Source: Streptococcus suis (GTDB lineage: Bacteria; Bacillota; Bacilli; Lactobacillales; Streptococcaceae). From it: a stretch of DNA of 64,000 nucleotides. Each line of letters starts with the position of its first letter. The stretch's first letter is position 1. The translations under genes and the position numbers were made by a program. Shown here piece after piece: positions 56,431 through 64,000 of the stretch. The notes beneath the pieces were generated by a model, which had not been told where the DNA came from, did no database searches, and saw only the letters and a list, made by a program, of their open reading frames with translations. Location: the NCBI RefSeq assembly GCF_002960425.1, contig NZ_POIZ01000083.1, forward strand, positions 1 through 64,000, in the 5' to 3' direction.

Positions 56431-57648
56431 ATGTTTCAGATTGAAGGTAAACTATTTTTCCGTATCAAGAAAAACTTAGTCGCTATCTTGGTCATGCTGA
56501 TGACGATTCTAGCTAGTTCCCTTCTAGCAGGCTACCAAAATCGGCAAGCCAAATTAAATGTCATCCAGAACTATGAACAATACATTCAAAAATTTGAAAA
56601 TATCATACAAGATTTAGAAACACAGTATCAGAAACAAGCCCTCAGCGAAGAGGATTACCAGGCTGAAAAAACATTCTTTACAGACTATATTGCCAACTAC
56701 CAGAAGGAGATTGAAGCGGTCAAAAAGGAGGACTGGACCTATTTTTATGAGAAAAATATCCAGCACTATCAGAAGGATGGCCAATACGTCAGCCTTTCCT
56801 ACCGAAGCTATGAATTTACCCCACAAACCATCGAAAATACCTTCTTGATTTCCAAGTATCTGTTAGAAAAGGAGATACCCTCTGCCTTTCCAACTGAGCT
56901 TTACCTAACAGCCTTTGAACATCCCAAAACACCAACAGATAGAGAAATCGTCAAGAGTCTGGGCCAGCAGGCCTTAAAGGGAACTAGCCATGAAATCTGG
57001 CAGGGTCAAAAACAGCTAGGCCTGGTCATCACCCTTCCTCTCTTTCTCTTAACTTTCACCAATTTTTTCATCAAAGACCAGCAGGGAACTAACCGACAAA
57101 TCCGCCTCTTACAGACCCTAGGGCTGACTAGAATCCGAATTACAACCAATAAATACCTGGCTTTCCTGCTACTCTATACCGCCCTCTTTCTCGCCCTCTA
57201 TCTGAGCCATTTGCTCATCGCTTTTTTACTAAATGGCAATAGTAGCTGGATCTATCCCGTCACCACCTATAGCAGTAAGGGACTGGCTTACAGTTTTATC
57301 ACCACAACCATAAAACCTATTTACCAAGTCATCTTACTGGCCTGTGGCATGCACTATCTCTACCTTCTATTTTTGCTGGGAGTGGCACAGACCTTGGCTA
57401 GAGTCTTAAAAAATGGACTGGCTGGACTGGTTGTCACACTGGGACTTGTCATCTCTGCCAACTTCTATCCCCATATCTTCAATCCATTTAGCCTATGGAG
57501 TGCAGGCAATCTGGCTGACGGAAGTGCTATCATCTACCAGCAATTAACAGGATACAGCATTCCAAAAGTCTTTACGGTCCTTCTCATCAGTAACCTGCTC
57601 ATCTATTGCCTGCAATTCTATCTCCTGACAAGAAAAAGTGAGGTCTAA
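56431..57648 (+). CDS. ABC-2 type permease with outer helical domain
   Basis: 405 residues from ATG 56431 (GGAGG 5 nt upstream). An N-terminal helix (about 15-32), about 140 residues of charged outer helices (NYEQYIQKFENIIQDLE), then five to six membrane helices. It overlaps nothing; the ATPase gene follows by 2 bp. Same topology as the third gene, suggesting the two form a heterodimeric channel. Function unknown; likely peptide export or protection given the regulator. Confidence 0.75.
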   Translation: MFQIEGKLFFRIKKNLVAILVMLMTILASSLLAGYQNRQAKLNVIQNYEQYIQKFENIIQDLETQYQKQALSEEDYQAEKTFFTDYIANYQKEIEAVKKEDWTYFYEKNIQHYQKDGQYVSLSYRSYEFTPQTIENTFLISKYLLEKEIPSAFPTELYLTAFEHPKTPTDREIVKSLGQQALKGTSHEIWQGQKQLGLVITLPLFLLTFTNFFIKDQQGTNRQIRLLQTLGLTRIRITTNKYLAFLLLYTALFLALYLSHLLIAFLLNGNSSWIYPVTTYSSKGLAYSFITTTIKPIYQVILLACGMHYLYLLFLLGVAQTLARVLKNGLAGLVVTLGLVISANFYPHIFNPFSLWSAGNLADGSAIIYQQLTGYSIPKVFTVLLISNLLIYCLQFYLLTRKSEV

Positions 57649-57650
57649 CC

Positions 57651-58511
57651 ATGCGATTATCCATTCACAATTTGTGCAAATCCTACGGGAAAAAGAACAT
57701 ACTAGACCAGCTAAACCTAGAACTGATGGAGCCTGGAATCTGGGCCCTGATTGGACCAAATGGAGCTGGAAAGACAACTCTCCTAGACTGCATTGCCAAC
57801 CTGCAAACCTTTGATTCGGGAGAGATTTCAATAAATGGCAAAAAGCACGATAATCCAACTATCTACCGAACCTTTGCCTACCTGCAGGACAACCGGGTCC
57901 TCTACCCTGAATTGACTGGGCTGGAGCATTTGCGATTGGTTCAAGCTATCCAAGATTTACCAAAAGAGCGGATTGAGGAAGTCATCCAAGAAATCGGCAT
58001 CCGTGATTATGTGAAGATCCCTGTCAAAAATTATTCCCTGGGAATGAAGCAACATCTCCTGCTGGCTATCGGTATTATGAACAAGCCCCAGGTTATGCTC
58101 TTGGATGAACCCTTGAACGGCTTGGACCCGACCAGCTACATCCAGACCAGAAAATTGCTCCAGAAACTAGCCAAGAATGGGTCAACCATTATCGTGTCTT
58201 CCCACCAATTAAACGAAGTGGATCAACTAACCGACCAACTGCTCTTTCTCAAACAAGGAAAAATCATCGAGCGAAAACTGGAACAGGTTGGGCGACAATA
58301 TGCCATTCAGACTAGTGACAATCAGACAGTGTATCAGAAACTTGGGCAAATGAAGGGACTGACTTTGGCCAATGATAGCATTCAGCTAGACACCAGTGTT
58401 CACAGTCTGCATTTCTACCTAGACCAAGTCATGGCGTGTCAGGTGGAAATTCTAGATATTAGCATTCAGGAGCACCAGTCCGAAGAAATCTATAAAGAAC
58501 TATTTGAATAG
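57651..58511 (+). CDS. ABC ATPase, cassette A operon
   Basis: 286 residues. Walker A GPNGAGKTT, signature YSLGMKQH, Walker B VMLLDEPLNGLDP, H-loop VSSHQLNE. It belongs to the BcrA/CcmA-like drug and peptide ATPase class. ATG at 57651 immediately after the first permease gene. Confidence 0.88.
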   Translation: MRLSIHNLCKSYGKKNILDQLNLELMEPGIWALIGPNGAGKTTLLDCIANLQTFDSGEISINGKKHDNPTIYRTFAYLQDNRVLYPELTGLEHLRLVQAIQDLPKERIEEVIQEIGIRDYVKIPVKNYSLGMKQHLLLAIGIMNKPQVMLLDEPLNGLDPTSYIQTRKLLQKLAKNGSTIIVSSHQLNEVDQLTDQLLFLKQGKIIERKLEQVGRQYAIQTSDNQTVYQKLGQMKGLTLANDSIQLDTSVHSLHFYLDQVMACQVEILDISIQEHQSEEIYKELFE

Positions 58512-58523
58512 GGAGGCTTGACC

Positions 58524-59405
58524 ATGAATCTATTGTCCCTTTTCATTCTACGACTGAAACGCAATGCTATTTTTCTAGCCCTCATGACTGCTGTGGCTCT
58601 TATCCCGCTTGCTCTGTCCTATCGGAATGTTCTAGAGGCCGAAAACTTGCGCTTTGAGGACCGAACCCGTATCATACAAGTCAAAAAAGAAGCTGAAACC
58701 TTCTTGTATGCTGACGATAAGGAAGCCCAAGCCTTAGACCAGGAAAGCATGGATTATTATAAAAAACTCTTGGAACTGACGACCACCTACTTAGAAAAGG
58801 AACATATCCAAGGAAAAAGTCAGGAGGTACTTGAAACGGAGTTAGAACTCTACCAGACCTTGCAAAACTGGGAGGCAAAGGGGCATAATATCAACCATTT
58901 TACGAACAGCGAACTGGCAGAACGTATCACAGTCTATAAAAAAGTTCTAGAGCAAGCTCTTGCTTTTCACTACCCTACTGCTCCCAAGGATGTTTATCTG
59001 ACCTTGTTACAAGTTCTTCCAGCTAGTATCTATATCATCCCCCTTGTCATCTGTTGTCTCTTAGCTTGGCTCCTCATGACCGACCTTTCCAAACATCGTG
59101 GCCTCCTCTTTATCAACGGACTATCCCCTGGTCAATATGCCACTAGCCTGACCTCACTTGCTCTTCTCCTCCAAGTTGCTATCTATACTCTCATCCTATT
59201 CATGCTACTTCTATTGGTACATCAGTTCCAATTTACCTTCCAAGAACACTATCCCATTCTGATTGGCACTAATCCTCTGTCTACCATAACAGTAGGGAAG
59301 CAGTTGCAGAAACTCCTGCTAGAAATGGCTGGGGTGACAGGTTTCTATCTGGCTGTTATCCGATTAGCAACTGCTAAACTCCTAGAAAAGTATAAACGAA
59401 AATAG
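58524..59405 (+). CDS. ABC-2 type permease, second, cassette A operon
   Basis: 293 residues. One N-terminal helix, about 140 residues of outer charged helices, four to five membrane helices. ATG at 58524 with GGGAGG 7 nt upstream; the TTG at 58518 is an in-frame extension without need. Related in layout to the first permease of this operon. A terminator follows directly after the stop. Confidence 0.75.
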   Translation: MNLLSLFILRLKRNAIFLALMTAVALIPLALSYRNVLEAENLRFEDRTRIIQVKKEAETFLYADDKEAQALDQESMDYYKKLLELTTTYLEKEHIQGKSQEVLETELELYQTLQNWEAKGHNINHFTNSELAERITVYKKVLEQALAFHYPTAPKDVYLTLLQVLPASIYIIPLVICCLLAWLLMTDLSKHRGLLFINGLSPGQYATSLTSLALLLQVAIYTLILFMLLLLVHQFQFTFQEHYPILIGTNPLSTITVGKQLQKLLLEMAGVTGFYLAVIRLATAKLLEKYKRK

Positions 59406-59406
59406 G

Positions 59407-59429
59407 CCACTCTGATTAGGGTGGTTTTT
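59407..59429 (+). terminator. Terminator of the cassette A ABC operon
   Basis: CCACTC-TGATTA-GGGTGG plus TTTTT, starting 2 bp after the stop at 59405. Confidence 0.7.
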
Positions 59430-59434
59430 GCCAT

Positions 59435-59463
59435 CAAAAAACGATGCCTGTTCAGACACCGTT
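59435..59463 (-). terminator. Terminator of the cassette B ABC operon
   Basis: On the minus strand ACGGTGTCTG-AACAGGCATCG followed by TTTTTTG. Nearly identical to the terminator of tpx at 63204-63231. Confidence 0.75.
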
Positions 59464-59525
59464 ATATCTTGATACAAGCCAAGCCACAATCCAACATAGA
59501 AACCTGTTTATGATGAGTAATCATC

Positions 59526-60092
59526 TTAATCACCCTTTCTGATGCTAACATCGGCATAGGCATCTATTTTGAGGATACTTGCCTTATTAGCTCCTTCTTC
59601 AGGAACTTCTAATAACTTTGCCCCACTATTCAACTTGACATCATATCCTCCATCGTAACTTCGAGGCAGAGTAATATCTACAGTACCATTCCATGTATCA
59701 ACATAAACTTCTTTAAATGTAGCACCTTTTGCCAATTCAATTTTTGCTTTTAAACTACTCTTCCCACTTGCGACGGTAACTAACTTAAAACCCTTTTTAC
59801 TCAATGGTATATAAGCATCATTTGTACCTATATCCGCCTTCTCAAGTGTTGACATTGCTGTTTCAGAAATTTTCCCTGTCAAACTAATCATCGTCACCTC
59901 ATTGTCAGTCTCCACAATTTCAAGTTCAAAAGGTTGTTCGCTACCATAGATTTCAATCGTATTAATTTCTTTGCTCGTTACAGTCCAAGACTTAGCAATC
60001 TCTACATCTGTTTTGTCACTCTCTAAACTTAGGTAAATCGCAACTCCTAAAAAAGTAATGATTAAAATGAAAAATGGGATTATTTTTTTCAT
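59526..60092 (-). CDS. Membrane-anchored DUF4097-like protein
   Basis: 188 residues. One N-terminal membrane helix (about 5-24), then a beta-strand-rich domain of short repeats (KKGFKLVTVASGKSSLKAKIELAKG) as in DUF4097/adhesin-like beta-solenoids found near LiaX and peptide-protection ABC genes. ATG at 60092 with AAGGAGG, 19 bp after the permease gene. Third gene of the cassette B operon. Confidence 0.65.
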   Translation of the reverse strand: MKKIIPFFILIITFLGVAIYLSLESDKTDVEIAKSWTVTSKEINTIEIYGSEQPFELEIVETDNEVTMISLTGKISETAMSTLEKADIGTNDAYIPLSKKGFKLVTVASGKSSLKAKIELAKGATFKEVYVDTWNGTVDITLPRSYDGGYDVKLNSGAKLLEVPEEGANKASILKIDAYADVSIRKGD

Positions 60093-60111
60093 TACAAGTG
60101 CCCTCCTTAAA

Positions 60112-60819
60112 CTATTTAAACTCCCTACTAGAAAAAAGTAAGTACGAACTCAATAAATAGACAACACTAAATATCAATGCAATGAGACTAGACGGAGTAA
60201 AAAATTCTGTTTGATTAGTGATTAACTTTACCTGATTAAATAGAAAGAAATGAGAAAAGACATCATTTGCCAAAAGACTTGTTGTAACATACGAAACTAA
60301 ATTATCAAACATCAAGACAATCATGGTATAAATAAGGTAGGCTTGATAAATCTTATCTACATACTGAAAAATAAACAGACACAGTAGCGAAAAACAGAGA
60401 TGAAATGGCAACTGTTTAATGAGTAGGTCAAATGATTCACCCACATCTACTTGTCCATTCAAAAAAATTCTACATACAATTACTGTAAAAAATAGTAAAA
60501 GCGTGTATGCAAAACACAGGGACAAGGTTTCAAATAATTTATAAAGATAAACTGAAAAACGAGAGGAGCTTTTTATGATTGCATGGTTAATGGTGCGATT
60601 GGTAAATTCTTCTCCCCAGACTAGATTACAAGCACTTGAGAAGAATAGAGGAATAAAACCTGCTACTGAAGATAAAATAATCGTAATACCTCCTTGTCCA
60701 TCAGTTTCTCTCATCAGATAAGCGAAGAGTACTCCTAAAAGAATCACCAGAGAGACTGGAAAAAATAAACTCCTTTCTTTCCATACCCTATAAAAGTCTG
60801 ATTTCACTTTATGGAACAT
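60112..60819 (-). CDS. ABC-2 type permease, lantibiotic-protection type, cassette B
   Basis: 235 residues, six membrane helices. Start ATG at 60819 with GAGGAGG; it overlaps the ATPase gene by 11 bp. Close relative of the permease at 7471-8175 (shared KIYQAYLIYT and REFK end). Likely substrate is a peptide antibiotic or a self-made bacteriocin, inferred. Confidence 0.8.
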   Translation of the reverse strand: MFHKVKSDFYRVWKERSLFFPVSLVILLGVLFAYLMRETDGQGGITIILSSVAGFIPLFFSSACNLVWGEEFTNRTINHAIIKSSSRFSVYLYKLFETLSLCFAYTLLLFFTVIVCRIFLNGQVDVGESFDLLIKQLPFHLCFSLLCLFIFQYVDKIYQAYLIYTMIVLMFDNLVSYVTTSLLANDVFSHFFLFNQVKLITNQTEFFTPSSLIALIFSVVYLLSSYLLFSSREFK

Positions 60820-61708
60820 GAGGAACCTCCTCTCTTGCAATCAAAGATAGATAATAGGATTCAAAACTCGGTTGAAATTTAATGATTTCCTCGATTTGAA
60901 TCTCATTTTTCCGTAAACAATCAATAATCCAGCTAGTTGATTTCCCAATTTCTGAAAGCTCAATTCCTTCTTCGGTCACTATCGCCTCAATTCCCTCGGA
61001 AAGTAACACTTCAAGTGCTTCATGCTCCTTATCCACTCTAACAATCCGTTTGGTTTGAAGTAGTTTTTTCAGATCATCTTTTTGTATTATTTGCAACACT
61101 TTTCCTTTGCTCATGATGATATACTTGTCAACGACTAAGTCTAATTCAGACAAGATATGGCTTGAAACTAGAATGGTCATACGATATTCATTTTTCAAAA
61201 GCAGAAGAATCTCACGAATTTCCTTAATACCTACAGGGTCCAGACCGTTTATTGGCTCATCTAATATGAGTAGTTTGGGCCAATCACAGATAGCCAAGGC
61301 TATTGCTAAACGTTGCTTCATTCCAAGAGAAAAATCTTTCACTTTTTTCTTAGAATCTACACCCTCAAGTCCAACCATTCGTAATAGATTTTTGACTTTG
61401 TCTTTATCCGTTCCGATTCCTAAACCAATCATTTGAACACGAAGATTGTCACCTGCAGATAAATGGGGATATAGAGCAGGTGACTCTACTATACAGGAAA
61501 CAGCTTGACTCTCTAAACCGCTTATTTCTCCAGAATTACTCGAAATCAATCCTGCAAGAATTCGGATTAAGGTAGTTTTGCCAGCACCATTTTCTCCCAC
61601 TAGACCACAAATTTCTCCACAGTTAATATCAAAACTAATATTATCTAGAACTTTTTGCTTTCCGTAAGTTTTGGATACTGCTGTAACATTTAATAATGTA
61701 TTTGCCAT
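60809..61708 (-). CDS. ABC ATPase, lantibiotic-protection type, cassette B
   Basis: 299 residues: Walker A GENGAGKTT, signature FSLGMKQR, Walker B LLILDEPINGLDP, H-loop VSSHILSE. ATG at 61708 with AGGAGG. It comes right after an intrinsic terminator, so expression depends on readthrough from the leader. Paralogue of 8189-9067. Confidence 0.9.
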   Translation of the reverse strand: MANTLLNVTAVSKTYGKQKVLDNISFDINCGEICGLVGENGAGKTTLIRILAGLISSNSGEISGLESQAVSCIVESPALYPHLSAGDNLRVQMIGLGIGTDKDKVKNLLRMVGLEGVDSKKKVKDFSLGMKQRLAIALAICDWPKLLILDEPINGLDPVGIKEIREILLLLKNEYRMTILVSSHILSELDLVVDKYIIMSKGKVLQIIQKDDLKKLLQTKRIVRVDKEHEALEVLLSEGIEAIVTEEGIELSEIGKSTSWIIDCLRKNEIQIEEIIKFQPSFESYYLSLIAREEVPHVP

Positions 61709-61719
61709 AGCAACCTCCT

Positions 61720-61757
61720 AAAAAGAAAAGTCGATAGAAAAGTGACAAACTATCGAC
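61720..61757 (-). terminator. Intrinsic terminator before the cassette B ATPase gene
   Basis: On the minus strand GTCGATAG-TTTGTCACTTTT-CTATCGAC followed by TTTTCTTTTT. It lies between the promoter at 61931-61953 and the ribosome site of the ATPase gene, so it may work as an attenuator. Confidence 0.8.
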
Positions 61758-61799
61758 CAGTCAAGTTATTAAATTATTTGGTGAACGGAACCATGTAAA

Positions 61800-61895
61800 C
61801 TAATCCCAGCAAAGGAAACCGATTCCATACCAATAGTATAGACAAATTTGACCAGCTGTTATTTTTGTTTTTTCTCTCATTTTCAATTTTCTCAT
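61800..61895 (-). CDS. Cys/Trp/Tyr-rich 31-aa mini-ORF in the ABC leader
   Basis: ATG 61895 to TAG 61800. N-terminal half is basic (MRKLKMREKTK), the C-terminal part is ICLYYWYGIGFLCWD with two Cys, two Trp and three Tyr. It lies in the transcript from the promoter at 61931-61953, before the terminator. It lacks a well-placed ribosome site (the GGGG is 15 nt away), so translation is doubtful. A second frame at 61774-61920 starts at the transcript end (leaderless) and codes for 48 residues. Either could be a leader peptide or a small RiPP precursor. Confidence 0.3.
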   Translation of the reverse strand: MRKLKMREKTKITAGQICLYYWYGIGFLCWD

Positions 61896-61930
61896 GGCAG
61901 GATTTTGTAACCCCTTTCATTTATAGTTTA

Positions 61931-61953
61931 TCATAACTCTTTTATCTTGTCAA
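61931..61953 (-). promoter_or_regulatory. Near-consensus promoter of the cassette B operon
   Basis: Minus strand TTGACA (61948-61953), 17-bp spacer, TAAACT (61925-61930). The transcript would start near 61919, about 210 nt before the ATPase gene. Confidence 0.8.
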
Positions 61954-62036
61954 TTTTTAAAATAAAGAATTCGTATTTTTTAAAATTATATTCAAATATG
62001 TATTTCTGGTGGTATAATTAAAAGAATTTTGCAAAT

Positions 62037-62083
62037 TAAAAACGCAGAAATCATGTTAGCAAATTGGCTAATTCCCTGCGTTT
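62037..62083 (-). terminator. Terminator of the cassette B regulator
   Basis: On the minus strand AACGCAG and CTGCGTT pair, with TTAGC/GCTAA inside, followed by TTTTAATTT. It separates the regulator from the ABC operon transcript. Confidence 0.7.
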
Positions 62084-62135
62084 AAATATATACTTATCTA
62101 CTATCAACTCTTGCCAATCTTCATCATTAGAGTTC

Positions 62136-63002
62136 CTATATTTTGTCTTCTTCTATATATCGCTCCAGATTCAATTCCATTTGTCGATTAGCATCCAATT
62201 TATATAAAAAATATGCCTGACGAAAATGTTGTTTCGCACTCTCTGTATTTCCAAGTTCTTCATGGACATTACCTAGTAAACAAAATAAATCGGGTAAGGA
62301 ATAATAGCTTCTGTGTGACCTACAAAATTCGATGGCCTTTGTGATGCTAGCTATAGCTTGGATGTAATCCTTCTTTAGCCATAGGTAACGTGAAATGTTA
62401 TATTGAAGTTTAATTTTTAATTCCAATTCTTCAATCGTGATAGGTTGGAAATTATCCGTTTTTTCTGCCAGTCTTTCAAATTGTACATCAAATAATTCTT
62501 CATCATTAACATCAAAATAAAAATTTAGGAGTGTATTTGATACTTGTAAAAAAAATAAATTAGAACTCTCCAATTGTTCAAGTAGATATTCCATTTTGGA
62601 TATAGCTTCCTTCTTTTTATCATAAAAATAAAAATTGACTAATCCACCTATCCACTCTAAGTATAATTGATTTGCTACCGATAAACGATGTTTATTATTA
62701 GACTCCAATTCATAAACATATCGTAGTCCTTGGTAGTCTCTATGGACTAAGAAATTTCGTACAACAGTTTTGAATTCTGCCAACTCCTCTTTCTGCTCAG
62801 AAACAGTGTCTTCAAAAAAGTAATTCATTGAAACATTTAGTTTCTTTGATAATTCAAAAAGCAACTCAGAACCAGGAGTATAAGCGCCACTCTCAATTCT
62901 ACTAATTTGACCTTGTTTACATACACCTTCTGCCAATTCTTTCTGAGATAATTTCATCTCTTTTCTTTTTTGTTTTAACCTAGAGCCTAGTTGTATTCTC
63001 AT
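62136..63002 (-). CDS. PlcR/TprA/Rgg-type XRE-TPR regulator, cassette B
   Basis: 288 residues. HTH LSQKELAEGVCKQGQISRIESGAYTPGS (about 19-46) and C-terminal TPR-like helices (SYYSLPDLFCLLGNVHEELGNTESAKQHFRQAYFLYK). Start ATG 63002 with GAGG 8 nt upstream; the frame to 63029 adds 9 codons with no site. Paralogue of the gene at 55299, matching in the HTH, in MNYFFE and in the LPDL(L/F)CLLGN region. No peptide gene as good as that of cassette A follows it; only a seven-codon frame is seen downstream. It may sense a peptide from elsewhere or the one in the ABC leader. Confidence 0.82.
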   Translation of the reverse strand: MRIQLGSRLKQKRKEMKLSQKELAEGVCKQGQISRIESGAYTPGSELLFELSKKLNVSMNYFFEDTVSEQKEELAEFKTVVRNFLVHRDYQGLRYVYELESNNKHRLSVANQLYLEWIGGLVNFYFYDKKKEAISKMEYLLEQLESSNLFFLQVSNTLLNFYFDVNDEELFDVQFERLAEKTDNFQPITIEELELKIKLQYNISRYLWLKKDYIQAIASITKAIEFCRSHRSYYSLPDLFCLLGNVHEELGNTESAKQHFRQAYFLYKLDANRQMELNLERYIEEDKI

Positions 63003-63203
63003 TGTTGTTACCTCACTCGTATTATACAACTATTTTAGCACTTATGAATTTTAAAGACAATAAAAATATTCATTTGCGCATTATTTATAAAATCTATATT
63101 AGAATATGTATGTTATCTCTTCGTTTCATACTAAATCATAAACATCCCCTCTTTTCACAACCTATCTTCACAATAAATTTCTAGCAGGATAATTTAAGCG
63201 TTA

Positions 63204-63231
63204 AAAAAACGATGCCTATTCAGGCACCGTA
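63204..63231 (-). terminator. tpx: Terminator of tpx
   Basis: Minus strand CGGTGCCT-GAAT-AGGCATCG followed by TTTTTTT. Same sequence as 59435-59463 apart from a few bases. Confidence 0.8.
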
Positions 63232-63239
63232 ATATTCTT

Positions 63240-63725
63240 TTACTTGACAGCTTCTAAAGCCGCTTCATAATCTGGATGTTCGTTGACATTGTCCAGGTAT
63301 TCTACATAGGTGATTTGGTTGTCGGCATTGAGGACAAAGACCGCACGCGCCAGCAAATTCCACTCCCGCATAAGTACACCGTAAGATTTACCAAAGGCAT
63401 GGTCATAGTAATCAGACAGGGTGATGGCATCTTCCAAACCTGCAGCCCCGCACCAGCGTTTTTGGGCAAAAGGCAGGTCTGCTGAGACAGTCACAACAAC
63501 AGTATTGTCACGGTCAGCCAGTTCCTGATTGAAGCGACGGGTTTGGGTATCGCAAATCCCTGTGTCAATAGAAGGCACCACACTGATAACCTTGGTCTGC
63601 TTGCCAAAGTCTTTCAGGCTTTTCAGGCTCAAGTCATTGGCCATGAGCACAAAATCAGGGGCAGTATCTCCCACTTGCAAACGTGGACCTACCAAGGTCA
63701 CTGGTTTTCCAATAAAGGTTGTCAT
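63240..63725 (-). CDS. tpx: Thiol peroxidase Tpx
   Basis: 161-residue atypical 2-Cys peroxiredoxin. Peroxidatic Cys in [17 protein letters not shown], resolving Cys in [14 protein letters not shown]. The start is ATG 63725; the ATG at 63731 lies too close to GGGAG. It protects against hydrogen peroxide and organic peroxides using thioredoxin. A cre-like sequence sits just upstream. Confidence 0.94.
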   Translation of the reverse strand: MTTFIGKPVTLVGPRLQVGDTAPDFVLMANDLSLKSLKDFGKQTKVISVVPSIDTGICDTQTRRFNQELADRDNTVVVTVSADLPFAQKRWCGAAGLEDAITLSDYYDHAFGKSYGVLMREWNLLARAVFVLNADNQITYVEYLDNVNEHPDYEAALEAVK

Positions 63726-63731
63726 AAACAT

Positions 63732-64000
63732 CTCCCTTGCACTTAATATATCTATTGTAAGCGTTTATGACGAAAAATACCAGTTTTTTGACTGGTATTT
63801 ATATTTTCAGGCTCTTTTCATCTTCCAAGCGTCTTCATACCAACCAATCAAACATGTGGTCATTCGTCGCATAAGATGCACCGTTCTGACAATGCTAAGA
63901 AGAGGCACTCTCTCTATTAAACACAACAAGTCGCTTATTCAGAATAGGTAATTGATTGAAAAAATTTATCCCTCTTTGACCAATCACAATGTAAACGCTT
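63732..64000. other. Region upstream of tpx to window edge
   Basis: Holds a -10-like TATATT, a cre-like TGTAAGCGTTTA (63756-63767), a symmetric terminator AAATACCAGT-TTTTTG-ACTGGTATTT (63776-63801), and at the very edge TGTAAACGCTT (63990-64000), the first 11 bases of a cre. No ORF I can support; short frames ending at 63815-63895 on the minus strand may be the tail of a gene outside or degenerate sequence. Confidence 0.5.
63776..63801. terminator. Symmetric intrinsic terminator upstream of tpx
   Basis: Ten-base-pair stem AAATACCAGT/ACTGGTATTT with T-runs on both strands. On the minus strand it would end transcription coming from beyond the right edge. Confidence 0.75.

Larger units (their letters stand above)
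61709..62135. other. Leader region of the cassette B operon
   Basis: 427 bp. From right to left (minus direction): terminator of the regulator (62037-62083), AT-rich DNA with GAATTCGTATTTTTTA (61968-61983), promoter TTGACA-17-TAAACT (61931-61953), mini-ORFs (61774-61920 and 61800-61895), and the terminator at 61720-61757. Confidence 0.65.

Noticed and set aside
62100-62135. Seven-codon frame downstream of the cassette B regulator as its pheromone
   Set aside because: Too short, without a signal segment; probably chance.
63815-64000. Gene fragment (transposase-like) at the right edge
   Set aside because: Short minus-strand frames are interrupted by stops and show no recognised motif.

Overview
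This window is a low-GC Firmicutes chromosome segment from a streptococcus, most like Streptococcus suis. The evidence is the gene content and order (vicRKX next to a glutamine-type ABC operon, divergent ccpA/pepQ, penA-recR-ddl-murF, a cpoA-type glycolipid pair), a YSIRK-type surface adhesin, and several BOX-like intergenic repeats. Species assignment is inferred from gene content alone. Most genes lie on the minus strand.

Layout. 1-4298 is the N-terminal part of a large minus-strand adhesin with 206-residue tandem repeats; it runs off the left edge. 4.3-5.3 kb is a complex upstream region with a CcpA (cre) site, a 25-codon peptide gene and an 80-bp tandem repeat with G tracts. 5.3-14.7 kb holds cshA, a BOX array, a BcrAB-like ABC pair, a YitT-like protein, a PH-domain protein, an ABC exporter, prfC and a YwaF-like membrane protein. 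14.8-22.4 kb holds a coiled-coil protein of unknown function and then the cell-wall/repair group murF, an OsmC protein, ddl, recR and PBP2B. 22.5-30.4 kb holds an ABC-F gene with an attenuator-like leader, vicRKX, and the divergent four-gene amino-acid ABC transporter. 30.6-41.2 kb holds a membrane-anchored unknown, thrS with its T-box, a small membrane protein, two glycolipid glycosyltransferases, ccpA, pepQ, tgt and a DUF975 protein. 41.2-46.7 kb holds a possible structured small RNA, a NOX-like flavocytochrome with ApbE and an FMN-carrying protein, and two lipoproteins. 46.7-50.6 kb holds polA and two membrane proteins.

50.6-63.0 kb is the accessory part. It has three ABC export/immunity-type systems and two paralogous XRE/TPR regulators of the PlcR/TprA/Rgg type. 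One regulator is followed at 33 bp by a 42-codon gene for a secreted-peptide precursor. The other lies upstream of a lantibiotic-protection-type ABC operon. That operon starts from a near-consensus promoter and has a roughly 200-nt leader with a Cys/Trp/Tyr-rich mini-ORF and an intrinsic terminator just before the ATPase gene. Near-identical terminators bracket this second cassette. I consider this the best candidate for an undescribed peptide-signalling/bacteriocin-type system. tpx closes the window.

Regulatory themes. ccpA is in the window, and cre-like sites sit in front of the 25-aa peptide gene, ccpA/pepQ and tpx. Two copies of a MITE-like element with 23-24 bp inverted ends, and several BOX-type arrays, occupy most of the longer intergenic gaps. 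No rRNA, tRNA, CRISPR array, complete insertion sequence or prophage was seen.
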